Origin: Haliclystus octoradiatus
Lineage: Eukaryota > Cnidaria > Staurozoa > Stauromedusae > Haliclystidae
Reading direction: 5' to 3'
Length of the DNA stretch: 64,000 nucleotides
Assembly: GCA_916610825.1 (NCBI GenBank)
Contig: OU744454.1
Span: 8,868,922-8,932,921 of the forward strand
Below are positions 13,081 through 27,086 of this stretch, piece by piece (position 1 is the stretch's first letter; each line of letters begins with the position of its first letter). A model generated the notes under the pieces. It did no database searches, was not told the DNA's origin, and saw only the letters and a program-made list of their open reading frames with translations. The position numbers were made by a program, and so were the translations under genes.

Positions 13081-16000
13081 TCACTTGGGAAATGAAAATT
13101 ACAAAAAACAATGCTTTTTTCTTAAGGGTATTAAAAAAAACCAAAATAATGCCTAATTCTCAAGGAATTTGAAAACGACCAAAAATGGACCAAAAATATT
13201 ACCTAATTCTTTTGGGGATAAAAAATTACAAAAAACAATGCTCAGTTCCCTTGAGAATTGAAAATTATCAAAAACAACGCCAAATTCCCTTGGGAATTGA
13301 AAATTTTCAAAAACAATGCCAAATTCCCCTATGGGAAATTAAAATTTTAAAAAACAATGCCAAATTCACTTTTGAAGTGAAAATTTCAAAAAACATTGCC
13401 TCTTTCCTAAGAAAATTGAAAAAGGCCAAAAACAATACCTTATTCTCTTGGGAACTAAAAATTACAAAAAACAATGCCCAGTTCCCTTGCTAATTGAAAA
13501 TTATAAAAAACAATGCTAAATTCTCTTGGGAAATGAAAATGTCAAAAAGCAATGCCTTTTTCTTAAGGGTATTCAAAAAAACCAAAATAATGCCTAATTC
13601 TCAAGGAATTTCAAAACAACCAAGAACGGACCAAAAACAATACTTAATTCCCTTGAGAAATTAAAATTACAAAAAACAATGCCCAGCTCCCTTGTAAATT
13701 TAAAATTATAAAAAACAATGCCAAAATCCCTCAAGAATTGAAAATTTCAAAAAACAATACTTAATTCCCTTGGGAATTAAAAATTACAAAAAACAATGCC
13801 TAATTCTCAAGGAGTTTTAAAACGACCAAAAATGGACCAAAAACGGACCAAAAACAATACCTAATTACCTTGGGAAATAAAAATTACAAAAAACAATGCC
13901 CAAGTCCCTTGTAAATTGAAATTATAAAAAACAATGCCAAAATCTCTTGAGAAATGAAAATTTCAAAAAACAATCCTTTTTTTCCAAGGGAATTGATAAA
14001 GACCAAAAACAATGCCTAATTCTCATGGAATTTTAAAACGACCAAAAATGGACAAAAAACGGACCAAAAAAATACCTAATTCCCTTGAGAAATTAAAATT
14101 ACAAAAAACAATGCCGAGTTCCCTTGGGAATTGAAAATTACAAAAAACAATGCCTAATTCTCAAAGAACTCTAAAACGACCAAAAATGGACCAAAACGGA
14201 CCAAAAACAATACCTAATTCTCTTGGGAAATAAAAATTACAAAAAACAATGCCCAGTTCCCTTGTAAATTAAAAATTATAAAAAACAATGCCAAAATCCC
14301 TTAAGAATTGAAAATTTCAAAAGATAATACTTAATTCCCTTGGGAATTAAAAATTACAAAAAACAATGCCTAATTCTCGAAGAATTTTAAAACGACCAAA
14401 AATGGACCAAAAACGGACCAAAAACAATACCTAATTCCATTGGGAAATAAAAATTACAAAAAACAATGCCCAGTTCCCTTGTAAATTAAAAATTTCAAAA
14501 CACAATGCCTTTTTTCCAAGGGAATTAATAAAGACCAACAACAATTCCTAATTCTCGAAGAATTCTAAAACGACCAACAACGGATCAACATCGGATCAAA
14601 AACAATACTTAATTCCTTTTAGAATCAATCATGACCACAAAAATGCCCATTTCTCTTAGGAAATGAAAATTACAAAAAACAATTTCAAATTCACTTGGGT
14701 CTTGAGATTTACTAAAAACAATGCCCAATTATCATTAGAATTGAAAATTAAAATATACAATGCCAAATTCCGTTGGGAATTAATAATTACAAAAACAATG
14801 CATGATTCACAAGGAATTTAAACACGACCTAAAACGGACCAAAAACGGACCAAAAACAATACCTAATTTTCTCGGGACTCAAAAGTGACCACAAAAATGC
14901 CCATTTCTCTTGTGAAATGAAAATTACAAAAAACATTTCACAATTCACTTGGGAATTGAAAATTACAAAAAACAATGCTTTTTTCTTAAGGGTATTAAAA
15001 AAAACCAAAATAATGCCTAATTCTCAAGGAATTTGAAAACGACCAAAAATGGACCAAAAATATTACCTAATTCTTTTGGGGATAAAAAATTACAAAAAAC
15101 AATGCTCAGTTCCCTTGAGATTTGAAAATTATCAAAAACAACGCCAAATTCCCTTGGGAATTGAAAATTTTAAAAAACAATGCCAAATTCACTTTTGAAG
15201 TGAAAATTTCAAAAAACATTGCCTCTTTCCTAAGAAAATTGAAAAAGGCCAAAAAAAATACCTTATTCTCTTGGGAACTAAAAATTACAAAAAACAATGC
15301 CCAGTTCCCTTGCTAATTGAAAATTATAAAAAACAATGCTAAATTCTCTTGGGAAATGAAAATGTCAAAAAGCAATGCCTTTTTCTTAAGGGTATTCAAA
15401 AAAACCAAAATAATGCCTAATTCTCAAGGAATTTCAAAACAACCAAGAACGGACCAAAAACAATACTTAATTCCCTTGGGAATTAATAATTAAAGAAAAC
15501 AATGCCATATTTGTCAAGGAATTTTAAAACGACCAAAAATGGACCAAAAACGAACCAAAAACAAAACCTAATTCCCTTGCCAAATAAAAATTACAAACAA
15601 CAATGCCCAGTTCCCTTGTAAATTAAAAAATATGAAACACAATGCCAAAACCCCTTAAGAATTGAAAATTGCAAAAAACAATGCCTTTTTTCCAAAAGAA
15701 CTGATAAAGAGCAAAAACAATGCCTAATTCTCGAAGAACTTTGAAACGACCAAAAAAGGACAAAAACAGACCAAAAGCAATACCTTATTCTCTTGGGAAC
15801 TAAACATTACAAAAAACAATGTCCAGTTCCCTTGCTAATTGAAAATTATAAAAAACAATGCTAAATTCTCTTGTAAAATGAAATGTTCAAAAAACAATGC
15901 CTTTTTCTTAAGGGTATTCAAAAAAAACAAAAATATTGCCTAATTCTCAAGGAGTTTGAAAACGACCAATAACGGACCAAAAACAATACCTACTTCCTTT

Positions 16001-17449
16001 GGGAACCAAAAATGACCACAAAAATGCCCATTGCTCTTGAGAAATGAAAATTACAAGAAACAGATCCCAATTCACATGGGAATTGAAAATTATAAAAAAC
16101 AATGCAAAATTCCCAAGAGAATTGAAAAAGACCAAAAACAATGCCTAATTCTCAAGTCACTTTAAAATTACCAAAAATGGACCATAAACAAACCGAAAAC
16201 AATACCTAATTCCCTTGGGAAATAAAAATTACAAAAAACAATGCCCAGTTACCTTGTAAATTAAAACTTATAAAAAACAATGCCAAAATCCCTCAAGAAT
16301 TGAAAATTTCAAAAAACAATACTTAATTCCCTTGGGAATTAAAAATTACAAAAAACAATGCCTAATTATCAAGGAGTTTTAAAACGACCAAAAATGGACC
16401 AAAAACGGACCAAAAACAATACCTAATTCCCTTGGGAAATAAAAATTACAAAAAACAATGCCCAGTTCCCTTGTAAATTAAAAATTATAAAAAACAATGC
16501 CAAAATCTCTTGAGAAATGAAAATTTCAAAAAACAATCCTTTTTTTCCAAGGGAATTGATAAAGACCAAAAACAATGCCTAATTCTCAAGGAATTTGAAA
16601 ACGACCAAAAATGGACAAAAAACGGACCAAAAAAATACCTAATTCCCTTGAGAAATTAAAATTACAAAAAACCATGCCCTGTTCCCTTGGGAATTGAAAG
16701 TTACAAAAAACAATGCCTAAGTCTCGAAGAATTTTAAAACGACCAAAAATGGACCAAAAACGGACCAAAACAATACCTAATTCTCTTGGGGATAAAAAAT
16801 TACAAAAAACAATGCTCAGTTCCCTTGAGATATGAAAATTATAGATAACAATGCCCAGTTCCCTTGTAAATCAAAACTTAAAAAAAACAATGCAAAAATC
16901 TCTTGAGAATTGAAAACTTCAAAAAACAATCTTCTTTTTCAAAGGGAGTTGATAAAGACCAAAAACAATGCCTAATTCTCAAAGAACTCTAAAACGACCA
17001 AAAATTGACCAAATACGGACCAAAAACAATACCTAATTCTCTTGGGAAATAAAAATTACAAAAAACAATGCCCAGTTCCCTTGTAAATTAAAAATTATAA
17101 AAAACAATGCCAAAATCTCTTGAGAAATGAACATTTCAAAACACAATGCCTTTTTTCCAAGGGAATTAATAAAGACCAACAACAATTCCTAATTCTCGAA
17201 GAATTTTAAAACGACCAACAACGGATCAACATCGGATCAAAAACAATATTTAATTCCTTTTGGAATCAATCATGACCACAAAAATGCCCATTTCTCTTAG
17301 GAAATGAAAATTACAAAAAACAATTTCAAATTCACTTGGGTCTTGAGATTTACTAAAAACAATGCCCAATTGTCTTTAGAATTGAAAATTAAAATATACA
17401 ATGCCAAATTCCGTTGGGAATTAATAATTACAAAAACAATGCATGATTC

Positions 17450-20400
17450 ACAAGGAATTTAAACACGACCTAAAACGGACCAAAAACGGACCAAAAACAA
17501 TACCTAATTTTCTCGGGACTCAAAAGTGACTACAAAAATGCCCATTTCTCTTGTGAAATGAAAATTACAAAAAACAATTCACAATTCACTTGGGAATTGA
17601 AAATTACAAAAAACAATGCTTTTTTCTTAAAGGGTATTAAAAAAAACCAAAATAATGCCTAATTCTCAAGGAATTTGAAAACGACCAAAAATGGACCAAA
17701 AATATTACCTAATTCTTTTGGGGATAAAAAATTACAAAAAACAATGCTCAGTTCCTTTGAGAATTGAAAATTATCAAAAACAACGCCAAATTCCCTTGAG
17801 AATTGAAAAGTTTCAAAAACAATGCCAAATTCCCCCATGGGAAATTAAAATTTTAAAAAACATTGCCAAATTCACTTTTGAAATGAAAATTTCAAAAAAC
17901 ATTGCCTCTTTCCTAAGAAAATTGAAAAAGACCAAAAACAATACCTTATTCTCTTGGGAACTAAAAATTACAAAAAACAATGCCCAGTTCCCTTGCTAAT
18001 TGAAAATTATAAAAAACAATGCTAAATTCTCTTGGGAAATGAAAATGTCAAAAAGCAATGCCTTTTTCTTAAGGGTATTCAAAAAAACCAAAATAATGCC
18101 TAATTCTCAAGGAATTTCAAAACAACCAAGAACGGACCAAAAACGGACCAAAAACAACCAAGAACGGACCAAAAATGGACCAAAAACGGACCAAAAACAA
18201 TACCTAATTCCCTTGGGAAATAAAAATTACAAAAAACAATGCCCAGTTCCCTTGTAAATTAAAAATTATAAAAAACAATGCCAAAATCTCTTGAGAAATG
18301 AAAATTTCAAAAAACAATCCTTTTATTCCAAGGGAATTGATAAAGACCAACAACAATTCCTAATTCTCGAAGAATTTTAAAACGACCAACAACGGATCAA
18401 CATCGGATCAAAAACAATACTTAATTCCTTTTTGAATTAATAATGACCACAAAAATGCCCATTTCTCTTAGGAGAGGAAAATTACAAAAAACAATTCCCA
18501 ATTCACTTGAGTCTTGAGATTTACTAAAAACAATGCCCAGTTCCCTTGTAAATCAAAACTTATAAAAAACAATGCAAAAATCTCTTGGGAATTGAAAACT
18601 TCAAAAAACAATCTTTTTTTTCCAAGGGAGTTGATAAAGACCAAAAACAATGCCTAATTCTCAAAGAACTCTAAAACGACTAAAAATGGACCAAAAACGG
18701 ACCAAAAACAATACCTTATTCTCTTGGGAAATAAAAATTACAAAAAACAATGCCCAATTCCCTTGTAAATTAAAAATTATAAAAAACAATGCCAAAATCC
18801 CTTGAGAAATGAAAATTTCAAGAGATAATACTTAAGTCCCTTGGGTATTAAAAATTACAAAAAACAATGCCTAATTCTCAAAGAATTTTAAAACGACCAA
18901 AAATGGACCAAAAACGGACCAAAAAAATACCTAATTCCCTTGAGAAATTAAAATTACAAAAAACAATGCCCAGTTCCCTTGTAAATTAAAAATTATAAAA
19001 TACAATGCCAAAATCCCTTAAGAATTGAAAATTTCAAAAAACAATACTTAATTCCCTTGGGAATTAAAAATTACAAAAAACAATGCCTAATTCTTGAAGA
19101 ATTTTAAAACGACCAACAACAGATCAACATCGGATCAAAAACAATACTTATTTCCTTTTGGAATCAATCATGACCACAAAAATGCCCATTTCTCTTAAGA
19201 AATGAAAATTACAAAAAACAATTTCAAATTCACTTGGGTCTTGAGATTTACTAAAAACAATGCCCAATTATCTTTAGAATTGAAAATTAAAATATACAAT
19301 GCCAAATTCCGTTGGGAATTAATAATTACAAAAACAATGCATGATTCACAAGGAATTTAAAAACGACCTAAAATGGACCAAAAACGGACCAAAAACAATA
19401 CCTAATTTCCTCGGGACTCAAAAGTGACCTCAAAAATGCCCATTTCTCTTGTGAAATGAAAATAACAAAAAACAATTCACAATTCACTTCGGAATTGAAA
19501 ATTACAAAAAACAATGCTTTTTTGTTAAGGGTATTAAAAAAACCGTCATAATGCCTAATTCTCAAGGAACTTGAAAACGTCCAAAAATGGACCAAAAATA
19601 TTACCTAATTCTCTTGGGGATAAAAAATTACAAAAAACAACGCCAAATTCCCTTGGGAATTGAAAATTTTCAAAAACAATGCCAAATTCCCCCATTGAAA
19701 TTAAAATTTTAAAAAACAATTCCAAATTCACTTTTGAAGTGAAAATTTCAAAAAAACATTGCCTCTTTCCTAAAAAAATTGAAAAAGGCCAAAAACATTA
19801 CCTTATTCTCTTGGGAACTAAAAATTACAAAAAACAATCCCCAGTTCCCTTGCTAATTGAAAAATATAAAAAAACAATGCTAAATTCTCTTGGGAAATGA
19901 AAATGTCAAAAAGCAATGCCTTTTTCTTAAGGGTATTCAAAAAAACCAAAATAATACCTAATTCTCAAGGAATTTCAAAACAACCAAGAACGGATCAAAA
20001 ACAATACTTAATTCTCTTGGGAATTAATAATTAAAGAAAACAATGCCATTATTTGTCAAGGAATCTCAAAACGACCAAAAATGGACCAAAAACGAACCAA
20101 AAACAAAACGTAATTCCCTTGCCAAATAAAAATTACAAACAACAATGCCCAGTTCCCTTGTAAATTAAAAATTATGAAACACAATGCCAAAACCCCTTAA
20201 GAATTGAAAATTTCAAAAAACAATCCTTTTATTCCAAGGGAATTGATAAAGACCAAAAACAATGCCTAATTCTCGAAGAACTTTGAAACGACCAAAAAAG
20301 GACCAAAAACGGACCAAAAGCAATACCTTATTCTCTTGGGAACTAAAAATTACAAAAAACAATGCCCAGTTCCCTTGCTAATTGAAAATTATAAAAAACA

Positions 20401-23400
20401 ATGCTAAATTCTCTTGGGAAATGAAAATTTCAAAAACAATGCCTTTTTCTTAAGGGTATTCAAAAAAAACAAAAATATTGCCTAATTCTCAAGGAATTTG
20501 AAAACGACCAAAAACGGACCAAAAACAATACCTAATTCCCTTGGGAAATAAAAATTACAAAAAGCAATGCCCAGTTCCCTTGTAAATTAAAAATTATAAA
20601 AAACAATGCCAAAATCTCTTGAGAAATGAAAATTTCAAAACACAATGCCTTTTTTCCAAGGGAATTAATAAAGACCAACAACAATTCCTAATTCTCGAAG
20701 AATTTTAAAACGACCAACAACGGATCAACATCGGATCAAAAACAATACTTAATTCCTTTTGGAATCAATCATGACCACAAAAGTGCCCATTTCTCTTAGG
20801 AAATGAAAATTACAAAAAACAATTTCAAATTCACTTGGGTCTTGAGATTTACTAAAAACAATGCCCAATTATCTTTAGAATTGAAAATTAAAATATACAA
20901 TGCCAAATTCCGTTGAGAATTAATAATTACAAAAACAATGCATGATTCACAAGGAATTTAAACACGACCTAAAACGGACCAAAAACGGACCAAAAACAAT
21001 ACCTAATTTTCTCGGGACTCAAAAGTGACCACAAAAATGCCCATTTCTCTTGTGAAATGAAAATTACAAAAAATAATTCACAATTCACTTGGGAATTGAA
21101 AATTACAAAAAACAATGCTTTTTTCTTAAAGGGTATTAAAAAAAACCAAAATAATGCCTAATTCTCAAGGAATTTGAAAACGACCAAAAATGGACCAAAA
21201 ATATTACCTAATTCTTTTGGGGATAAAAAATTACAAAAAACAATGCTCAGTTCATTTGAGAATTGAAAATTATCAAAAACAACGCCAAATTCCCTTGAGA
21301 ATTGAAAAGTTTCAAAAACAATGCCAAATTCCCCCATGGGAAATTAAAATTTTAAAAAACAATGCCAAATTCAGTTTTGAAGTGAAAATTTCAAAAAACA
21401 TTGCCTCTTTCCTAAGAAAATTGAAAAAGACCAAAAACAATACCTTATTCTCTTGGGAACTAAAAATTACAAAAAACAATGCCCAGTTCCCTTGCTATTT
21501 GAAAATTATAAAAAACAATGCTAAATTCTCTTGGGAAATGAAAATGTCAAAAAGCAATGCCTTTTTCTTAAAAGTATTCAAAAAAGCCAAAATAATGCCT
21601 AATTCTCAAGGAATTTCAAAACAAGCAAGAACGGACCAAAAACAATACCTAATTCCCTTGGGAATTAATATATGAAGAAAACAATGCCATTATTTGTCAA
21701 GGAATTTTAAAACGACCAAAAATGGACAAAAAACGAACCAAAAACAAAACCTAATTCCCTTGCCAAATAAAAATTACAAACAACAATGCCCAGTTCCCTT
21801 TTCAATTGAAAATTATGAAAAAACAATGCCAAAATCCCTCAAGAATTGAAAATTTCAAAAAACAATACTTAATTCCCTTGGGAATTAAAAATTACAAAAA
21901 ACAATGCCTAATTCTCAAGGAGTTTTAAAACGACCAAATATGGACCAAAAACGGACCAAAAACAATACCTAATTCCCTTGGGAAATAAAAATTACAAAAA
22001 ACAATGCCCAGTTCCCTTGTAAATTAAAAATTATAAAAAACAATGCCAAAATCTCTTGAGAAATGAAAATTTCAAAAAACAATCCTTTTATTCCAAGGGA
22101 ATTGATAAAGACCAACAACAATTCCTAATTCTCGAAGAATTTTAAAACGACCAACAACGGATCAACATCGGATCAAAAACAATACTTAATTCCTTTTTGA
22201 ATTAATAATGACCACAAAAATGCCCATTTCTCTTAGGAGAGGAAAATTACAAAAAACAATTCCCAATTCACTTGAGTCTTGAGATTTACTAAAAACAATG
22301 CCCAGTTCCCTTGTAAATCAAAACTTATAAAAAACAATGCAAAAATCTCTTGGGAATTGAAAACTTCAAAAAACAATCTTTTTTTTCCAAGGGAGTTGAT
22401 AAAGACCAAAAACAATGCCTAATTCTCAAAGAACTCTAAAACGACCAAAAATGGACCAAAAACGGACCAAAAACAATACCTAATTCTCTTGGGAAATAAA
22501 AATTACAAAAAACAATGCCCAGTTCCCTTGTAAATTAAAAATTATAAAAAACAATGCCAAAATCCCTTGAGAAATGAAAATTTCAAGAGATAATACTTAA
22601 GTCCCTTGGGAATTAAAAATTACAAAAAACAATGCCTAATTCTCAAAGAATTTTAAAACGACCAAAAATGGACCAAAAACGGACCAAAAACAATACCTAA
22701 TTCTCTTGGGAAATAAAAATTACAAAAAACAATGCCCAGTTCCCTTGTAAATTAAAAATTATAAAATACAATGCCAAAATCCCTTAAGAATTGAAAATTT
22801 CAAAAAACAATACTTAATTCCCTTGGGAATTAAAAATTACAAAAAACAATGCCTAATTCTTGAAGAATTTTGAAACGACCAACAACAGATCAACATCGGA
22901 TCAAAAACAATACTTATTTCCTTTTGGAATCAATCATGACCACAAAAATGCCCATTTCTCTTAGGAAATGAAAATTACAAAAAACAATTTCAAATTCACT
23001 TGGGTCTTGAGATTTACTAAAAACAATGCCCAATTATCTTTAGAATTGAAAATTAAAATATACAATGCCAAATTCCGTTGGGAATTAATAATTACAAAAA
23101 CAATGCATGATTCACAAGGAATTTAAAAACGACCTAAAATGGACCAAAAACGGACCAAAAACAATACCTAATTTCCTCGGGACTCAAAAGTGACCTCAAA
23201 AATGCCCATTTCTCTTGTGAAATGAAAATTACAAAAAACAATTCACAATTCACTTCGGAATTGAAAATTACAAAAAACAATGCTTTTTTGTTAAGGGTAT
23301 TAAAAAAACCGAAATAATGCCTAATTCTCAAGGAATTTGATAACGTCCAAAAATGGACCAAAAATATTACCTAATTCTCTTGGGGATAAAAAATTACAAA

Positions 23401-24880
23401 AAACAACGCCAAATTCCCTTGGGAATTGAAAATTTTCAAAAACAATGCCAAATTCCCCCATTGAAATTAAAATTTTAAAAAACAATTCCAAATTCACTTT
23501 TGAAGTGAAAATTTCAAAAAACATTGCCTCTTTCCTAAGAAAATTGAAAAAGGCCAAAAACAATACCTTATTCTCTTGGGAACTAAAAATTACAAAAAAC
23601 AATCCCCAGTTCCCTTGCTAATTGAAAAATATAAAAATCAATGCTAAATTCTCTTGGGAAATGAAAATGTCAAAAAGCAATGCCTTTTTCTTAAGGGTAT
23701 TCAAAAAAACCAAAATAATGCCTAATTCTCAAGGAATTTCAAAACAACCAAGAACGGATCAAAAACAATACTTAATTCTCTTGGGAATTAATAATTAAAG
23801 AAAACAATGCCATTATTTGTCAAGGAATCTCAAAACGACCAAAAATGGACCAAAAACGAACCAAAAACAAAACGTAATTCCCTTGCCAAATAAAAATTAC
23901 AAACAACAATGCCCAGTTCCCTTGTAAATTAAAAATTATGAAACACAATGCCAAAACCCCTTAAGAATTGAAAATTGCAAAAAACAATGCCTTTTTTCCA
24001 AAAGAATTGATAAAGACCAAAAACAATGCTAAATTCTCTTGGGAAATGAAAATTTCAAAAAACAATGCCTTTTTCTTAAGGGTATTCAAAAAAAACCAAA
24101 ATATTGCCTAATTCTCAAGGAATTTGATAACGACCAAAAACGGACCAAAAACAATACCTAATTTTCTCGGGACTCAAAAGTGACCACAAAAATGCCCATT
24201 TCTCTTGTGAAATGAAAATTACAAAAAACAATTCACAATTCACTTGGGAATTGAAAATTACAAAAAACAATGCTTTTTTCTTAAAGGGTATTAAAAAAAA
24301 CCAAAATAATGCCTAATTCTCAAGGAATTTGAAAACGACCAAAAATATTACCTAATTCTTTTGGGGATAAAAAATTACAAAAAACAATGCTCAGTTCCCT
24401 TGAGAATTGAAAATTATCAAAAACAACGCCAAATTCCCTTGAGAATTGAAAAGTTTCAAAAACAATGCCAAATTCCCCCATGGGAAATTAAAATTATAAA
24501 AAACAATGCCAAATTCACTTTTGAAGTGAAAATTTCAAAAAACATTGCCTCTTTCCTAAGAAAATTGAAAAAGACCAAAAACAATACCTTATTCTCTTGG
24601 GAACTAAAAACTACAAAAAACAATGCCCAGTTCCCTTGCTAATTGAAAATTATAAAAAACAATGCTAAATTCTCTTGGGAAATGAAAATGTCAAAAAGCA
24701 ATGCTTTTTTCTTAAGGGTATTCAAAAAAGCCAAAATAATGCCTAATTCTCAAGGAATTTCAAAACAAGCAAGAACGGACCAAAAACAATACTTAATTCC
24801 CTTGGGAATTGATATATGAAGAAAACATTGCCATTATTTGTCAAGGAATTTTAAAACGACCAAAAATGAACCAAAAACGA
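17450..24880 (+). repeat. Higher-order repeat of about 3.5-3.8 kb, two copies
   Basis: Matching segments lie at 17691 and 21190 (3499 bp apart), 18468 and 22233 (3765 bp) and 19368 and 23134 (3766 bp). The jump from 3499 to 3765 shows an insertion of about 266 bp between the first and second markers in the second copy. The same family resumes at about 31.5 kb: 21190-21675 and 31990-32475 are nearly identical across 10.8 kb. The 2.1-kb repeat block lies between them. Confidence 0.65.
18122..18210 (+). repeat. Local expansion of the 11-bp GACCAAAAA word
   Basis: Elsewhere subunit e carries three GACCAAAAA-type words. Here the run is longer: GGACCAAAAACGGACCAAAA, then an interposed ACAACCAAGAACGG segment, then three more GGACCAAAAA words. 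This shows that the 11-bp word is a slippage or unequal-exchange unit of its own inside the 39-bp system. Confidence 0.8.
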
Positions 24881-26299
24881 ACCAAAAACAAAACGTAATT
24901 CCCTTGCCAAATAAAAATTACAAACAACAATGCCCAGTTCCCTTGTAAATTAAAAAATATGAAACACAATGCCAAAACTTCTTAAGAATTGAAAATTGCA
25001 AAAAACAATGCCTTTTTTCCAAAAGAATTGATAAAAACCAAAAACAATGCCTATATCTCGAAGAACTTTGAAACGACCAAAAAAGGACCTAAAACGGACC
25101 AAAAGCAATACCTTATTCTCTTGGGAACTAAAAATTACAAAAAACAATGCCCAGTTCCCTTGCTAATTGAAAATTATAAAAAACAATGCTAAATTCTCTT
25201 GGGAAATGAAAATTTCAAAAAACAATGCCTTTTTCTTAAGGGTATTAAAAAAAAACCAAAATATTGCCTAATTCTCAAGGAATTTGATAACGACCAAAAA
25301 CGGACCAAAAACAATACCTACTTCCTTTGGGAACCAAAAATGACCACAAAAATGCCCATTGCTCTTGAGAAATGAAAATTACAAGAAACAGATCCCAATT
25401 CACTTGGGAATTGAAAATTACCAAAAACAATGCCTAATTCTCAAGTCATTTTAAAACGACCAAAAATGGACCAAAAACAAACCTAAAACAATACCTAATT
25501 CCCTTGAGAAATTAAAATTACAAAAAACAATGCCCAGTTCCCTTGTAAATTGAAAATTATAAAAAACAATGCCAAAATCCCTCAAGAATTGAAAATTTCA
25601 AAAAACAATACTTAATTCCCTTGGGAATTAAAAATTACAAAAAACAATGCCTAATTCTCAAGGAGTTTCAAAACGACCAAAAATGGACAAAAAACGGACC
25701 AAAAACAATACCTAATTCCCTTGGGAAATAAAAATTACAAAAAACAATGCCCAGTTCCCTTGTAAGTTAAAAATTATAAAAAACAATGCTAAAATCTCTT
25801 GAGAATTGAAAATTTCAAAAAACAATATTTTTTTTCCAAGGGAATTGATAAAGAACAAAAACAATCCCTAATTCTCAAGGAATTTTAAAACGACCAAAAA
25901 TGGACAAAAAAAGGACCAAAAAAATACCTAATTCCCTTGAGAAATTAAAATTACAAAAAACAATGCCCAGTTCCCTTGTAAATTGAAAATTATAAAAAAC
26001 AATGCCAAAATCCCTCAAGAATTGAAAATTTCAAAAAACAATACTTAATTCCCTTGGGAATTAAAAATTACAAAAAACAATGCCTAATTCTCGAGGAGTT
26101 TTAAAACGACCAAAAATGGACCAAAAACGGACCAAAAACAATACCTAATTCCCCTGGGAAATAAAAATTACAAAAAACAATGCCCAGTTCCTTTGTAAAT
26201 TAAAAATTATAAAAAACAATGCCAAAATCTCTTGAGAAATGAAAATTTCAAAAAACAATCCTTTTTTTCCAAGGGAATTGATAAAGACCAAAAACAATG

Positions 26300-27086
26300 C
26301 CTAATTCTCAAGGAGTTTGAAAACGACCAAAAATGGACAAAAAACGGACCAAAAAAATACCTAATTCCCTTGAGAAATTAAAATTACAAAAAACAATGCC
26401 CAGTTCCCTTGGGAATTGAAAATTACAAAAAACAATGCCTAAGTCTCGAAGAATTTTAAAACGACCAAAAATGGACCAAAAACGGACCAAAACAATACCT
26501 AATTCTCTTGGGGATAAAAAATTACAAAAAACAATGCTCAGTTCCCTTGAGATATGAAAATTATAAAAAACAATGCCCAGTTCCCTTCTAAATCAAAACT
26601 TATAAAAAACAATGCAAAAATCTCTTGAGAATTGAAAACTTCAAAAAACAATCTTTTTTTTCCAAGGGAGTTGATAAAGACCAAAAACAATGCCTAATTC
26701 TCAAGGAATTTGAAAACGACCAAAAATGGACAAAAAACGGACCAAAAAAATACCTAATTCCCTTGAGAAATTAAAATTACAAAAAACAATGCCCAGTTCC
26801 CTTGGGGATTGAAAATTACAAAAAACAATGCCTAAGTCTCGAAGAATTTTAAAACGACCAAAAATGGACCAAAAACGGACCAAAACAATACCTAATTCTC
26901 TTGGGGATAAAAAATTACAAAAAACAATGCTCAGTTCCCTTGAGATATGAAAATTATAAAAAACAATGCCCAGTTCCCTTCTAAATCAAAACTTATAAAA
27001 AACAATGCAAAAATCTCTTGAGAATTGAAAACTTCAAAAAACAATCTTTTTTTTCCAAGGGAGTTGATAAAGACCAAAAACAATGC
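26300..27086 (+). repeat. 393-bp tandem duplication inside the first 2.08-kb repeat copy
   Basis: Segments at 26308-26490 and 26701-26883 match with a 393-bp offset and only a few differences. The duplication fully explains why the first copy of the surrounding higher-order repeat is 2470 rather than 2076 bp long. Its end points fall in CTAATTCTCAAGG words, which are very common in the array, so exchange between misaligned subunits is a likely cause. Confidence 0.8.

Larger units (their letters stand above)
7441..13800 (+). repeat. Higher-order repeat, three copies spaced 2.39 and 2.81 kb
   Basis: A near-identical segment of more than 300 bp starts at 7981, 10373 and 13185, giving spacings of 2392 and 2812 bp. 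The divergent GGATC segment recurs in step. The extra length in the second interval reflects added subunits. Boundaries are approximate. A fourth, more diverged relative starts near 15055, where part of the segment has been deleted. Confidence 0.65.
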
